In this document: piece by piece, positions 54,199 to 63,428 of the stretch
Numbering within the stretch: the first letter of the stretch is position 1
Layout: each line of letters opens with the position of its first letter
Source: Sphingomonas yabuuchiae
GTDB lineage: Bacteria > Pseudomonadota > Alphaproteobacteria > Sphingomonadales > Sphingomonadaceae
Direction of reading: 5' to 3'
DNA: 64,000 nt
NCBI RefSeq assembly: GCF_014199595.1
Contig: NZ_JACHNX010000005.1
Span: 124,001 to 188,000 of the forward strand
Notes under the pieces: generated by a model
What the model saw: the letters and a program-made list of their open reading frames with translations, nothing else
The model's database searches: none
Told to the model about the DNA's origin: nothing
Translations under genes and position numbers: made by a program

Positions 54199-56874
54199 AT
54201 GAGCAGCCTGTCCTCGTCCGCCTTGCCCGATGCCGTCGGCCGTGCCCGTCGGCATTCGTCCTTTCTGGCGATGCTGCTCGACCGGGAGCCGGAAATCGAG
54301 GCGGCGGCGCTGGCCGGAGAGTTGCTCCCGCCGCCCGTCGTGGCGGAGGACTTGCCGGTCGGTACCCGGTTGCGTCGTGAGCGGCGCGCGCTGGCGCTCA
54401 CCGTCGCGCTGGGCGATCTGTCCGGGCTGCACGACCTGACCGAGGTGACGCACCGGCTGACCGATTTCGCCGACCGGTCCCTCGACCGCGCGATCCGCGC
54501 CGCGATCGAGGAGCGCACGCCGGGCGCGGAGCCGGTCGGTTTCGCCGCCATCGCGCTGGGAAAGCAGGGGAGCCGTGAACTCAACTATTCCTCCGATATC
54601 GATCCCATTCTGATCTTCGACCCCCAGACTCTGCCCCGTCGTCCGCGCGAGGAACCGGAGGATGCGGCGGTGCGCATCGGCAAGCGGGTCGTCGAATTGC
54701 TCCAGGCGCGCGATGGCGAGGGCTATGTGCTGCGCGTCGACCTGCGGCTTCGGCCCTCGCCCGAAGCGACGCCGATCGCGATCCCCGTGGAGGGGGCGAT
54801 CGCCTATTATGAAAGCCAGGCGCTGACCTGGGAACGGGCGGCGTTCATCCGCGCGCGGGCGGCGGCGGGCGACCTCGCGCTGGGGCAGCGTTTCCTGGAT
54901 GCGATCCGCCCATTCGTGTGGCGGCGTGCGCTCGATTTCGGCGCGGTCGGCGAGATTCGCGACCTGACCCGGCGCATCCGCGACCATCATGCGCAGGGGC
55001 AAGCGATGGGGCCGGGTTATGACCTGAAGCGCGGGCGCGGCGGCATCCGTGAGATCGAATTCTTCGCGCAGATTCACCAGTTGATCCATGGCGGCCGCGA
55101 CCCCGTGCTACGGGCACCCGCCACCCGCGACGCGCTGGCGACACTGGCCGAGTCGGGGCGGATCGATGCGGGGCAGGCGGCGGCGCTGACCGACGCCTAT
55201 GTCCTGCTGCGCACGATCGAGCACCGGGTCCAGATGATCGACGATCGCCAGACCCATCAACTGCCGTTCGGCGACGGGCTGGGCCGGGTCGCGCAACTCC
55301 ACGGACTGCCGGATGGCGATGCGCTGATCGCCATTCTGGCACCCGTCACCGAACGGGTCGGGTGCTTCTACGACGCGCTCGACGCCGATGAGCGGCCCCG
55401 ACTGCCGCATGACCCGGTCTTGCTGAACGCGCGGCTGGCGGCGGCGGGGCTGCACGATATCGAGGCGGCGGCGCGGCGGATCGCGGCATGGCGTGGCGGC
55501 GACTATCCCGCGCTTCGCAGCCCGGCGGCACGCGAGGCGTTGGACGCGGTGCTGCCCACACTGGTTGAGGCACTCGCCGAGGCCCCCGATCCCGATGCCG
55601 CGATCCTGAAGCTCGATTCGCTGTTCGAACGGATGACGAGTGCGATCAACATCTTCCGCCTGCTGGAGGCGCGGCCGGGGCTGGCCAGCCTGACCGTCGC
55701 GATCCTCAGCCATGCCGCACCGTTGGCGGCCGACCTGGCGCGGCGGCCCGCGCTCCTCGATGGGCTGATCGATGCCTCCGCCTTCGAGCCGTTGCCCGCC
55801 GTGAAGTTCCTCGAACGCGCGATGCGCGGCGGCGAGAGCGGGCAGGATTATCAGGATCGCCTCGACCATGTCCGCCGCGTCGTGGGCGAGTTGCGGTTCG
55901 CGCTGGGGGCGCAGATCGTTGCGGGGCGGGCCGATCCGCTCGAGGTGGCGGGTGGCTATGCGCGCGTCGCGGAAGCGGCAGTCGGCGTCTTGGCGCAGGC
56001 GACGGTCGATGAATTCGTCGCGGCGCATGGCCGGGTGCCGGGTAGCGAATTGGTGATTCTGGCGCTCGGGCGGATGGGGGGCGCGGCGCTGACCCACGCC
56101 TCCGACCTCGACCTCGTCTATCTGTTCACCGGCGATTTCGCAGGCGAGTCCGATGGGCCGAAGCCGCTGGGGGCGACGCTCTATTACAACCGGCTGGCGC
56201 AGCGGGTGACGGCGGCGCTGTCGGTGCCGACCCAGGCGGGGCCGCTCTATCCGGTCGACACGCGGCTGCGCCCATCGGGCACGCAGGGGCCGCTGGTGGT
56301 CTCGGTCGAGAGTTTCGCGCGGTATCAACGCGAAGACGCCTGGACCTGGGAGCATATGGCCTTGACCCGCGCCCGGCCGATCTTCGGCTCGGCAGAAGCG
56401 CGGGCGGAGGTGGCCGCGATCGTCGCCGGTGTCCTGAACGGCAACCGCCCGGCCCGTGACGTGGCGACCGAGGCGGGCGACATGCGCGCCGAAATGGCGC
56501 GGCACAAGCCGCCGCAGGGGCCGCTCGACATCAAGCTGCTGCCCGGCGGACTGGTCGACCTGGAGTTCGCGGTGCACCGGGTGCAGTTGATCCATCGGAC
56601 CGGGTTCGACCCCGATCTGGGCCGGGCCATCGGCGCGCTGGTGGTGCAGGGGCTGATGCCGCCGTCCATGGCGCAGGCGCATGACGTGCTGACTCGCGCG
56701 CTGGTGTCTTTCCGCCTGTTGGTGCCCGATGGGCAGGAGCCGCCCGAGCCGACCCGCCCGCTGATCGCGCGCGCCATGGGCCTGCCCGATTGGGCGACGG
56801 TGGTTGCCACGCTGGAGGCGACACGGCAGGAGGTCGCCCAGGTCTGGCATGGAGATGGTGATGCAGCAGGGTGA
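54199..56874 (+). CDS. glnE: bifunctional glutamine synthetase adenylyltransferase/deadenylase
   Basis: 891-aa enzyme that adds and removes AMP on glutamine synthetase. N-terminal deadenylase half has ALGKQGSRELNYSSDIDPILIFD (about residues 117-139) with its acidic pair; the C-terminal adenylyltransferase half repeats the pattern in LALGRMGGAALTHASDLDLVYLFTGD (about 617-642). The first GxGxREL box is canonical and the second has GGAALTHASD, slightly diverged, but keeps DLD. A nitrogen-control enzyme; no ntr or glnB gene is adjacent. GCAGG precedes the ATG. The bcp gene overlaps its end. Confidence 0.92.
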   Translation: MSSLSSSALPDAVGRARRHSSFLAMLLDREPEIEAAALAGELLPPPVVAEDLPVGTRLRRERRALALTVALGDLSGLHDLTEVTHRLTDFADRSLDRAIRAAIEERTPGAEPVGFAAIALGKQGSRELNYSSDIDPILIFDPQTLPRRPREEPEDAAVRIGKRVVELLQARDGEGYVLRVDLRLRPSPEATPIAIPVEGAIAYYESQALTWERAAFIRARAAAGDLALGQRFLDAIRPFVWRRALDFGAVGEIRDLTRRIRDHHAQGQAMGPGYDLKRGRGGIREIEFFAQIHQLIHGGRDPVLRAPATRDALATLAESGRIDAGQAAALTDAYVLLRTIEHRVQMIDDRQTHQLPFGDGLGRVAQLHGLPDGDALIAILAPVTERVGCFYDALDADERPRLPHDPVLLNARLAAAGLHDIEAAARRIAAWRGGDYPALRSPAAREALDAVLPTLVEALAEAPDPDAAILKLDSLFERMTSAINIFRLLEARPGLASLTVAILSHAAPLAADLARRPALLDGLIDASAFEPLPAVKFLERAMRGGESGQDYQDRLDHVRRVVGELRFALGAQIVAGRADPLEVAGGYARVAEAAVGVLAQATVDEFVAAHGRVPGSELVILALGRMGGAALTHASDLDLVYLFTGDFAGESDGPKPLGATLYYNRLAQRVTAALSVPTQAGPLYPVDTRLRPSGTQGPLVVSVESFARYQREDAWTWEHMALTRARPIFGSAEARAEVAAIVAGVLNGNRPARDVATEAGDMRAEMARHKPPQGPLDIKLLPGGLVDLEFAVHRVQLIHRTGFDPDLGRAIGALVVQGLMPPSMAQAHDVLTRALVSFRLLVPDGQEPPEPTRPLIARAMGLPDWATVVATLEATRQEVAQVWHGDGDAAG

Positions 56875-57316
56875 TGCGATTCCGGCGGTGACGGTCACCA
56901 CCGCGAATGACGAAAAGCTGGCGCTGGGCGATCTGACCGGGCCGCTCGTCGTCTATTTCTACCCCAAGGACGACACCAGCGGCTGCACGCGCGAGGCGCA
57001 GGACTTCACCGCGCTGGCGGCGGACTTCGCGGGCGCGGGCGTGCGGGTGATCGGTATTTCCAAGGACAGCCCGGCCAAGCACCGCAAGTTCACCGAAAAA
57101 TATACGCTGGCGGTCGAACTGGTCAGCGACGAGGACGGCACGGCCTGCGAGGCGTTCGGCGTCTGGGGGGAGAAGAAGCTCTACGGCAAGACCTATATGG
57201 GCATCGAGCGGGCGACCTTCCTGTTCGATCGTGACGGCAAGCTCGCCCAGAGTTGGCGCAAGGTGAAGGTGCCCGGCCATGCCGAGGCCGTGCTGGAGGC
57301 GGCGCGCGTACTTTGA
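56861..57316 (+). CDS. bcp: thioredoxin-dependent peroxiredoxin, Bcp family
   Basis: 151-aa peroxiredoxin of the Bcp/PrxQ group that reduces hydroperoxides. The peroxidatic Cys is in DDTSGCTREAQDF (near residue 44) and the GISKDSPAKHRKF and LVSDEDG motifs follow; a second Cys in DGTACEAFGVWG could be the resolving one. ATG 56861 has GGAG at 6 nt and sits 14 nt inside glnE; in-frame ATGs at 56849 and 56855 are close alternatives. Stop overlaps the next gene by 4 nt. Confidence 0.92.
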   Translation: MQQGDAIPAVTVTTANDEKLALGDLTGPLVVYFYPKDDTSGCTREAQDFTALAADFAGAGVRVIGISKDSPAKHRKFTEKYTLAVELVSDEDGTACEAFGVWGEKKLYGKTYMGIERATFLFDRDGKLAQSWRKVKVPGHAEAVLEAARVL

Positions 57317-58137
57317 CGACGATCGCTCAAGCCTGCGCAGCCGTCCTGCGCGAAAGCGATCCGCTGGCCAAGGTGCGGTTGGCGCGGGCGATGGCGCGCG
57401 GCTGGCGTCGCGGCGCTCTGGCGCATGACTTCGATGTCGCGATGCCCGATGCGCCGGGGCGGCCCGACCGGCCCGAATTGCTGCCGCCCAACCGCATGCC
57501 CAAGCGCGGGCGGGGTGGTTCGGAAAAGGGGCGGATCGCGCTGCTCCACGCGCTGGCGCATATCGAGTTCGCGGCGATCGACCTGGCCTTCGACGCGGCG
57601 GGCCGGTTCGGCGGGCAGTTCCCGCGCACCTTCGTCGACGACTGGATTTCGGTCGGCGCGGATGAGGCGATGCACTTCGCCGTCCTGCATCGTCGGCTAA
57701 AGACCTTGGGGTCGGGTTACGGCGAACTGCCTGCCCATGCGGGCCTCTGGGAAGCGGCGGAGGAAACCGCGCATGACGCCATGGCGCGGCTGGCCGTCGT
57801 GCCGATGGTGCTGGAGGCGAGGGGCCTCGACGTCACGCCGGAGACGGTCGCACGCTTCCGCGCCGGGGGCGACGAGGCGTCGGCGCGCATCCTCAACCGC
57901 ATCTATACCGACGAGATTCGGCATGTTGGATTCGGCGCGAAATGGTTTGGTTATCTGGCCGCCCGGCATGACATCGAACCCGCCGAGCATTGGCGAATGC
58001 TGGTCCGCCGCCATTTCCGGGGGGCGGTTAAGCCACCGTTCAACGTTTCGGCGCGCGATACAGCCGGTTTGACGCGCGATTTCTATGCGCCTCTTGCGGA
58101 CGAGGAACCCATAAAGGCACAAGCTGACCGTCTGTAA
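57313..58137 (+). CDS. DUF455 ferritin-like protein
   Basis: 274-aa helical protein of the DUF455 family, related to ferritin-like diiron proteins. The glutamates expected of a diiron site sit in HALAHIEFAAIDLAFDA (about 98-114), DEAMHFAVLHRRL, HDAMARLAVVPMVLEARGLD and YTDEIRHVGFG, i.e. E..H-type pairs on four helices. Its activity is unknown. TTG start, set by a 4-nt overlap with the bcp stop. Coupling with a peroxiredoxin suggests oxidative-stress work, which is only inference. Confidence 0.85.
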   Translation: MTTIAQACAAVLRESDPLAKVRLARAMARGWRRGALAHDFDVAMPDAPGRPDRPELLPPNRMPKRGRGGSEKGRIALLHALAHIEFAAIDLAFDAAGRFGGQFPRTFVDDWISVGADEAMHFAVLHRRLKTLGSGYGELPAHAGLWEAAEETAHDAMARLAVVPMVLEARGLDVTPETVARFRAGGDEASARILNRIYTDEIRHVGFGAKWFGYLAARHDIEPAEHWRMLVRRHFRGAVKPPFNVSARDTAGLTRDFYAPLADEEPIKAQADRL

Positions 58138-58224
58138 CGCGGTGGGGCTGCGACACAGCATAGGATGAACGAAGCCGGGCTTTTCCGACTGCGGGATCGT
58201 TCGGCGACAAGGGTTCGGGGTTCG

Positions 58225-58974
58225 ATGAATCAACTGGCACTCTCGGGTAAATCGATTGCATCGCGCGTCCGCTCTGTTTTCCTCGCTACCCTGATCGTCG
58301 GTTTTTCGGGCGGTCTGTCCGGCCAGATGGCGATGGCCCATTCGGCACCCGCCGCTCCGGCCGCCAAGGCCAATGCCGCCGTCGGGGGCGAGTTCATCCC
58401 CGCCAACAGCGCCGAAGCCTCGGCCGACCTTCGTACCGACCAACAGTTCCGCACCCTGTTCCAGACCTGGAAGAAGATGGACGCCCGCCCGAATGGCGTC
58501 ATCGCGATCCCCTCGGTCCATCCGGTCGAAAAGCTTCAGTTCACCAGCAATTTCGGCATCCGCTCCGACCCGTTCCGCGGCACCGCCGCGATGCATGCCG
58601 GGGTCGATATTCCGGGTCCGGTCGGCACCCCGATCTACGCCACCGCCGACGGCATCGTCGATCATGCGGGCTGGCAGGGCGGCTATGGCAATCTGGTCGA
58701 GGTCAATCATGGCAAGGGCATCGCGACCCGCTATGGTCATCTGTCGAAGATCCTGGTCGCCGACGGCGCCCGCGTGACGCGCGGCCAGCTGATCGCGCTG
58801 ATGGGCTCGACCGGCCGTTCGACCGGCCCGCACCTCCATTATGAGGTCCGCATGGACGGCCATGCCGTCAACCCGATCCCCTTCCTGACCACCGGCGATT
58901 ATCTGACCGCGTCGCAGGATCACGCGATCCACCAGATCCCCGTCTCGACCGACGGCCCCGCCGCGCAGGACTGA
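58225..58974 (+). CDS. M23 family metallopeptidase
   Basis: 249-aa secreted peptidoglycan endopeptidase. N-terminal hydrophobic segment at about 12-38 (RVRSVFLATLIVGFSGGLSG) then a short linker and the M23 domain: TSNFGIRSDPFRGTAAMHAGVDIPGPVGTPIYA holds the HxxxD zinc ligands, and TGPHLHYEVRMDG has the HxH pair. All zinc residues present, so likely active. ATG 58225 is chosen for the signal segment with a GGGG box; an ATG at 58165 is in frame. A family A repeat follows within 6 nt. Confidence 0.88.
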   Translation: MNQLALSGKSIASRVRSVFLATLIVGFSGGLSGQMAMAHSAPAAPAAKANAAVGGEFIPANSAEASADLRTDQQFRTLFQTWKKMDARPNGVIAIPSVHPVEKLQFTSNFGIRSDPFRGTAAMHAGVDIPGPVGTPIYATADGIVDHAGWQGGYGNLVEVNHGKGIATRYGHLSKILVADGARVTRGQLIALMGSTGRSTGPHLHYEVRMDGHAVNPIPFLTTGDYLTASQDHAIHQIPVSTDGPAAQD

Positions 58975-58980
58975 AGTTTA

Positions 58981-59107
58981 TTCCTCCCCTGTAAGGGGAG
59001 GGGGACCGCTCGCAGAGCGGTGGAGGGGGATGGCGGCTAGAGGCGCCCTTTGCGGAAGCGCCCCTCCGTCAGACTTTCGGTCTGCCACCTCCCCGTACCG
59101 GGGAGGA
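58981..59107. repeat. Family A intergenic inverted repeat, copy 4
   Basis: TTCCTCCCCTGTAAGGGGAG at the left and CCACCTCCCCGTACCGGGGA with GGA at the right; inner CCCCTCCGTCAGAC. Begins 6 nt after the M23 gene stop. Confidence 0.8.
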
Positions 59108-59152
59108 TTTAGTGGGATTGCCCCATTCGCCCCTCGCGCCTATCTCACCTCC

Positions 59153-59491
59153 ATGGCCACCAGCATTTCCGAAATCGCGCTGACCCCGGCCGCCGCGGCG
59201 CGCGTCGCGACGATCGCCGAGCGGCAGAACAAGCCCGCCATCCTGCGTCTGTCGGTCGAAGGCGGCGGCTGTTCGGGCTTCCAGTACAAGTTCGGCCTGG
59301 CCGATGCGCCCGCCGAGGATGATTCGGTGGCGCAGACCGATGGCGTTACCCTGGTCGTCGACAGCATCAGCCTGGACCTCGTCCGGGGTGCGCAGGTCGA
59401 TTATGTCGAGTCCCTCGGCGGCGCGGCGTTTCAGGTGAAGAACCCCAACGCGGCCTCGGGCTGCGGTTGCGGCACCAGCTTTTCGGTCTGA
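59153..59491 (+). CDS. erpA: iron-sulfur cluster insertion protein (ErpA/IscA type)
   Basis: 112-aa A-type carrier that delivers Fe-S clusters. Three conserved cysteines are visible: GGGCSGFQYKF (near residue 40) and SGCGCGTSF near the end. The family opening ISEIALTPAAAARV and the FQVKNPNAASGCGCG end fit ErpA. ATG 59153 chosen for family fit; the frame upstream is repeat sequence. The xthA GTG begins 1 nt after its stop. Confidence 0.9.
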   Translation: MATSISEIALTPAAAARVATIAERQNKPAILRLSVEGGGCSGFQYKFGLADAPAEDDSVAQTDGVTLVVDSISLDLVRGAQVDYVESLGGAAFQVKNPNAASGCGCGTSFSV

Positions 59492-59492
59492 C

Positions 59493-60269
59493 GTGAAGAT
59501 CACCACTTACAACGTCAACGGGATCAAGGCCCGTCTGCCCCGCCTGCTCGAATATCTAGCCGAGGCGGATGCGGATATCGTCTGTCTTCAGGAACTGAAG
59601 GCCAGCGACGAAACCTTTCCGATCAAGGACATCGAGGCCGCCGGATATGGGGCGGTCTGGCACGGGCAGAAGAGCTGGAACGGCGTCGCGGTCCTCGCGC
59701 GCGGTGCCCAGCCGGTCGAGCGGCAGCGCGGGCTGGCAGGCGAGGATGAGGACGAACATAGCCGCTACCTCGAATGCGACGTGAATGGTCTGGTCGTCGC
59801 CTCGCTCTATCTGCCCAACGGCAATCCCCAGCCGGGACCGAAATTCGATTACAAGCTGCGCTGGATGGAACGGCTGGCGAGCCGCGCGCGGGCGTTGCTC
59901 GCGGAGGAAGTTCCCGCCGTGCTGGCCGGGGACTATAACGTCATCCCCCATGACGACGACACCTTCTCCGTCCCCGCCATGGCGAGCGACGCGCTGATGC
60001 AGCCGGAAAGCCGTCAGGCCTATCGCCGGTTGCTGGCGCAGGGGTGGACGGACTCGCTGCGGACGCGCGCGCCCAAGGGCGGGGTATGGACCTTCTGGGA
60101 CTATCAGGCCGGGTCGTGGCAGCGTGATGCGGGGTTCCGTATCGACCATTTGCTGCTCAGCCCGCAGGCCGCCGACCGGCTGGTCGATGCGGGCGTCGAC
60201 AAGAGCTATCGCGGCCGGGAAAAGGCGAGCGACCATGCCCCGACCTGGGTGAAGTTGCGCGATAAATAA
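59493..60269 (+). CDS. xthA: exodeoxyribonuclease III
   Basis: 258-aa EEP-family nuclease that acts on abasic sites and 3' damage. ITTYNVNGIKARLPRLLEYL, the LQELKASDETFP metal-binding Glu block, LYLPNGNPQPGPKFDYKL, AGDYNVIPHDDD and YRIDHLLLS-type end (GFRIDHLLLSPQA), then SDHAPTW. GTG start at 59493, a single base after erpA. It runs into a family A repeat whose left arm overlaps the stop codon. Confidence 0.93.
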   Translation: MKITTYNVNGIKARLPRLLEYLAEADADIVCLQELKASDETFPIKDIEAAGYGAVWHGQKSWNGVAVLARGAQPVERQRGLAGEDEDEHSRYLECDVNGLVVASLYLPNGNPQPGPKFDYKLRWMERLASRARALLAEEVPAVLAGDYNVIPHDDDTFSVPAMASDALMQPESRQAYRRLLAQGWTDSLRTRAPKGGVWTFWDYQAGSWQRDAGFRIDHLLLSPQAADRLVDAGVDKSYRGREKASDHAPTWVKLRDK

Positions 60270-60407
60270 TTCCTCCCCTGCAAGGGGAGGTGGCAGGCCA
60301 AAGGCCTGACGGAGGGGTGTCACGGCCGATGGCGTGACCCATCGCTGGCGGTTACACCCCTCCACCACCGCTTCGCGGCGGTCCCCCTCCCCTTGCAGGG
60401 GAGGAAT
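60268..60407. repeat. Family A intergenic inverted repeat, copy 5
   Basis: Near-identical to copy 1: 22-23 bp arms AATTCCTCCCCTGCAAGGGG and CCCCTTGCAGGGGAGGAAT. Its first two bases are the last two of the xthA stop codon, so it starts at the very end of the gene. Confidence 0.88.
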
Positions 60408-60427
60408 AGTTCGAACAGAGACCACCC

Positions 60428-60847
60428 ATGCGCCGTGCCGTTTCCCTCTTGCTGCTGACCCTCGCCATCACCGCCTGCGATCAGCGCGGAAGTGCCGACG
60501 ATCGTCTCGCCAACGCCGACGCGCAGGAGCGCTCCCGCCAGGAGAAGGTCGCGAAGGACATGGTCGCGCAGACCGAGGATCAGGTGCGGGTCAAGATGCT
60601 GGAACAGCGTGTGGCGGCGCTGGAGGCGCAGGTGGCGGCGATGCAGGGGGATCGCAAGCTGCTGGATGCGCAACTGGTCGAGCAGAGGCTGAACCAGATC
60701 GAGGCGGGGCGTGTGGGGGCGGACGATCCGGTACCTGCGGCGACGCCGACGCCCGCAGCGACACGTGGCCAGGGTCGCGCACCGGCGGCCCAAACTCCGT
60801 CCCAGCCACCGCCCGCGCGCAAGCCGCTGGTCCTGGACCTGCGATAG
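60428..60847 (+). CDS. lipoprotein with coiled coil, unknown function
   Basis: 139-aa exported protein. Signal peptide MRRAVSLLLLTLAITAC ends in a lipobox (ITAC, Cys17). Residues 25-90 look like a helical coiled coil (DAQERSRQEKVAKDMVAQTEDQVRVKMLEQRVAALEAQVAAMQG, rich in heptad-spaced V/L/A), then a Pro/Thr/Ala-rich tail. I do not recognise a family. The ATG lies 21 nt after a family A repeat. Confidence 0.7.
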   Translation: MRRAVSLLLLTLAITACDQRGSADDRLANADAQERSRQEKVAKDMVAQTEDQVRVKMLEQRVAALEAQVAAMQGDRKLLDAQLVEQRLNQIEAGRVGADDPVPAATPTPAATRGQGRAPAAQTPSQPPPARKPLVLDLR

Positions 60848-60904
60848 CGGCGCGGGCGGTGAGGGGTTACGCCCCGGCGCGGTGGCCGGGGCGTTGCCGA
60901 AGGC

Positions 60905-61165
60905 TTACTTCTTCAGGTGCGCCGAGATGAACTTGTTCATCTCGAACATGGTGCACTTGTCCTTGCCGAAGACCTTCTTCAGCTTGTCGTCGGCCAGGAT
61001 TTCCCGCTTGTTTTCGGGATTCTGCAGGTTGTTGGCCTTGATATAGTCCCACACCTTGCTGATGACCTGGCTGCGCGGCAGCTTCTCGTTGCCGACGATC
61101 GCGCCCAGTTCCTCGGACGGCTGGACCGGGGCGTGGATGCCGGTGCCCGTGGTTGCGGTGGCCAT
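60905..61165 (-). CDS. SWIB/MDM2 domain protein
   Basis: 86-aa protein that is almost wholly a SWIB domain: PVQPSEELGAIVGNEKLPRSQVISKVWDYIKANNLQNPENKREILADDKLKKVFGKDKCTMFEMNKFISAHL. Bacterial SWIB proteins are of uncertain function; chlamydial ones bind DNA or topoisomerases. Strong AGGAAGGAAC box before the ATG at 61165. Same strand as the DUF2945 gene, separated by 56 nt. Confidence 0.92.
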   Translation of the reverse strand: MATATTGTGIHAPVQPSEELGAIVGNEKLPRSQVISKVWDYIKANNLQNPENKREILADDKLKKVFGKDKCTMFEMNKFISAHLKK

Positions 61166-61221
61166 GATGTTCCTTCCTATAATCCTTCAGCGTCCCAGCC
61201 CTTTGGCGGGACGCGCGTGAA

Positions 61222-61425
61222 TCACGCTTTCTTCAGCGCGTCCGCCTTGTGCGCTGCCTTTCCGCCATTGTCACTCTCTACTATGTATTGCGGTTCGTCC
61301 TTCGACGCACGGACGGTATGGCCCTTGATGGTCGTGTCGCTGGTCTGCTTCTTGACGACCTTGCCCTCGGCCGTGCCGCCATGGCTGTTCCATTCGACAT
61401 GATCGCCTTTTTTGAACTCGGTCAT
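61222..61425 (-). CDS. DUF2945 (HVA1-type) small protein
   Basis: 67-aa protein matching DUF2945: FKKGDHVEWNSHGGTAEGKVVKKQTSDTTIKGHTVRASKDEPQYIVESDNGGKAAHKADAL, a small SH3-like beta fold. Function unknown. The ATG at 61425 has AGGAGA upstream; the frame reads further to 61659 but that is antisense to frmA. May be co-transcribed with the SWIB gene. Confidence 0.88.
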   Translation of the reverse strand: MTEFKKGDHVEWNSHGGTAEGKVVKKQTSDTTIKGHTVRASKDEPQYIVESDNGGKAAHKADALKKA

Positions 61426-61534
61426 CGTCGCTCTCCTGGGGTTGTGATCGGCATCAATCCCTCGAGGCTTTCGTTGGTTGCACCGGCGCGCGCCACGGGG
61501 CATCAGGGCGGCCAGCCAAGGAGACAGGAACCCC

Positions 61535-62647
61535 ATGAAGACCCGCGCAGCCGTCGCCTTCGAAGCCAAGAAGCCGCTCGAAATCGTCGAACTCGATCTG
61601 GAAGGCCCCAAGGCCGGTGAGGTCCTGGTCGAGATCATGGCGACCGGCATCTGCCACACCGACGCCTATACGCTCGACGGGTTCGACAGCGAGGGCATCT
61701 TCCCCAGCGTGCTGGGCCATGAGGGCTGCGGCATCGTGCGCGAGGTGGGCGCGGGCGTCACCTCCGTGGTGCCGGGCGACCATGTCATCCCGCTCTACAC
61801 CCCCGAATGCCGCCAGTGTAAGTCGTGCCTGTCGGGCAAGACCAACCTGTGCACCGCGATCCGCGCCACGCAAGGCAAGGGCCTGATGCCCGACGGCACG
61901 ACGCGGTTCAGCTATAAGGGCCAGCCGATCTTCCATTATATGGGCTGCTCGACCTTCTCGAACTTCACCGTCCTGCCCGAGATCGCGGTGGCGAAGATCC
62001 GCGAGGACGCGCCGTTCGACACCAGCTGCTATATCGGCTGCGGCGTGACGACGGGCGTGGGCGCGGTGGTCAACACCGCCAAGGTGCAGCCGGGCGAGAA
62101 TATCGTCGTCTTCGGCCTGGGCGGCATCGGCCTGAACGTGATCCAGGGCGCGAAGCTGGCGGGCGCCGGGCGGATCATCGGCGTCGACATCAACCCCGAC
62201 CGTGAGGAATGGGGCCGCCGCTTCGGCATGACCCACTTCCTCAACTCCAAGGGGCTGAGCCGCGAGGAGACGATCGCCAAGGTGCTGGAACTGACCGATG
62301 GCGGTGCGGACTACAGCTTCGATGCGACCGGCAATACCGAGGTGATGCGTACCGCGCTGGAGTCCTGCCATCGCGGCTGGGGCACCTCGATCATCATCGG
62401 CGTGGCCGAGGCGGGCAAGGAGATCAGCACGCGGCCGTTCCAGCTGGTGACGGGGCGCAACTGGCGCGGCACGGCATTCGGCGGCGCGCGGGGGCGGACC
62501 GACACGCCCAAGATCGTCGACTGGTATATGAACGGCATGATCGAGATCGACCCGATGATCACCCACCGCCTGACGCTGGAGGAGATCAACAAGGGCTTCG
62601 ACCTGATGCACGCGGGTGAGAGCATCCGCAGCGTGGTGATCTTCTGA
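61535..62647 (+). CDS. frmA: S-(hydroxymethyl)glutathione dehydrogenase/class III alcohol dehydrogenase
   Basis: 370-aa zinc alcohol dehydrogenase that oxidises the glutathione adduct of formaldehyde with NAD. Catalytic zinc ligands are in GICHTDAY and [12 protein letters not shown]; the structural zinc site is in [15 protein letters not shown] (four Cys); NAD binding is in [25 protein letters not shown] precedes the ATG. The stop shares a base with the next gene (TGATG), making it the first of a coupled operon of four. Confidence 0.95.
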   Translation: MKTRAAVAFEAKKPLEIVELDLEGPKAGEVLVEIMATGICHTDAYTLDGFDSEGIFPSVLGHEGCGIVREVGAGVTSVVPGDHVIPLYTPECRQCKSCLSGKTNLCTAIRATQGKGLMPDGTTRFSYKGQPIFHYMGCSTFSNFTVLPEIAVAKIREDAPFDTSCYIGCGVTTGVGAVVNTAKVQPGENIVVFGLGGIGLNVIQGAKLAGAGRIIGVDINPDREEWGRRFGMTHFLNSKGLSREETIAKVLELTDGGADYSFDATGNTEVMRTALESCHRGWGTSIIIGVAEAGKEISTRPFQLVTGRNWRGTAFGGARGRTDTPKIVDWYMNGMIEIDPMITHRLTLEEINKGFDLMHAGESIRSVVIF

Positions 62648-63033
62648 TGTTCAGCCATGTCATGCTGGGCGCCGACGACATTGCGGCGGCCAAGCGCTTC
62701 TACGATGCGACGTTGGGCGTGCTGGGCGCACCCGAGGGTGTGGTCGATGCGGCGGGACGGCTGGTCTACAGCCATAATGGCGGCCGCTTCCTGATCTCGA
62801 AGCCGATCAATGGCGAGCCTGCGACCTATGCCAATGGCGCGACGCTGGGTTTCGCGATGGACTCGCCGGAGCAGGCCGATGCCTGGTACGCGGCAGGGCT
62901 CGCGAATGGCGGCACCGCGATCGAGGATCCGCCCGGCATTCGCAACGTACCTGTCGGCAAGGTCTATCTGGCTTATTTGCGCGATCCGACCGGCAACAAG
63001 CTGTGCGCCCGGCATCTGGTGGAGGCGGCCTGA
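62647..63033 (+). CDS. VOC family protein 1
   Basis: 128-aa vicinal-oxygen-chelate (glyoxalase-like) domain: FSHVMLGADDIAAAKRFYDATLG opening and the YLAYLRDPTGNKLCARHL end, typical of a group annotated glyoxalase/bleomycin resistance/dioxygenase superfamily. Substrate unknown. It overlaps frmA by one base and the next gene by one base. 50 percent or so of residues appear to be shared with the neighbour, so the pair looks like a tandem duplication. Confidence 0.88.
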   Translation: MFSHVMLGADDIAAAKRFYDATLGVLGAPEGVVDAAGRLVYSHNGGRFLISKPINGEPATYANGATLGFAMDSPEQADAWYAAGLANGGTAIEDPPGIRNVPVGKVYLAYLRDPTGNKLCARHLVEAA

Positions 63034-63428
63034 TGTATACGCATGTCATGGTCGGATCGAACGACATCGCGCGTTCCAAGGCCTTTTACGATGCGCTGTT
63101 CGGCGCGTTGGGTGGCCAGCCGGGGATGCAGATGGGCGAACGCCTGCTTTATCGGCATAACGGCGCGGCCTTCATGGTGACGCGCCCCATCGACGGAGAG
63201 GCCGCGACCTTTGCCAATGGCGGGACCATCGGGCTGGGCGCGGCGGATCCGGCACAGCTCGACGCCGCCCATGCGGCGGCCGTGGCGAATGGCGGCACCG
63301 CGATCGAGGCGCCGGTGGGCGAGCGCCAGACGCCGATGGGTCCGGCCTATCTCGGCTATCTGCGCGATCCGGACGGCAACAAGCTCTGCCTGGGCTGCCG
63401 CCTGCCAGCCCCCGCACCTGCCGCATGA
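63033..63428 (+). CDS. VOC family protein 2 (tandem paralogue)
   Basis: 131-aa VOC-domain protein very like the previous one: YTHVMVGSNDIARSKAFYDALFG opening, PATF/ANGGTIGLG core and YLGYLRDPDGNKLCLGC end. TGATG start overlapping the first VOC gene; ATGA overlap into purU. A role next to frmA could be in handling formaldehyde or methylglyoxal adducts (inference). Confidence 0.88.
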   Translation: MYTHVMVGSNDIARSKAFYDALFGALGGQPGMQMGERLLYRHNGAAFMVTRPIDGEAATFANGGTIGLGAADPAQLDAAHAAAVANGGTAIEAPVGERQTPMGPAYLGYLRDPDGNKLCLGCRLPAPAPAA

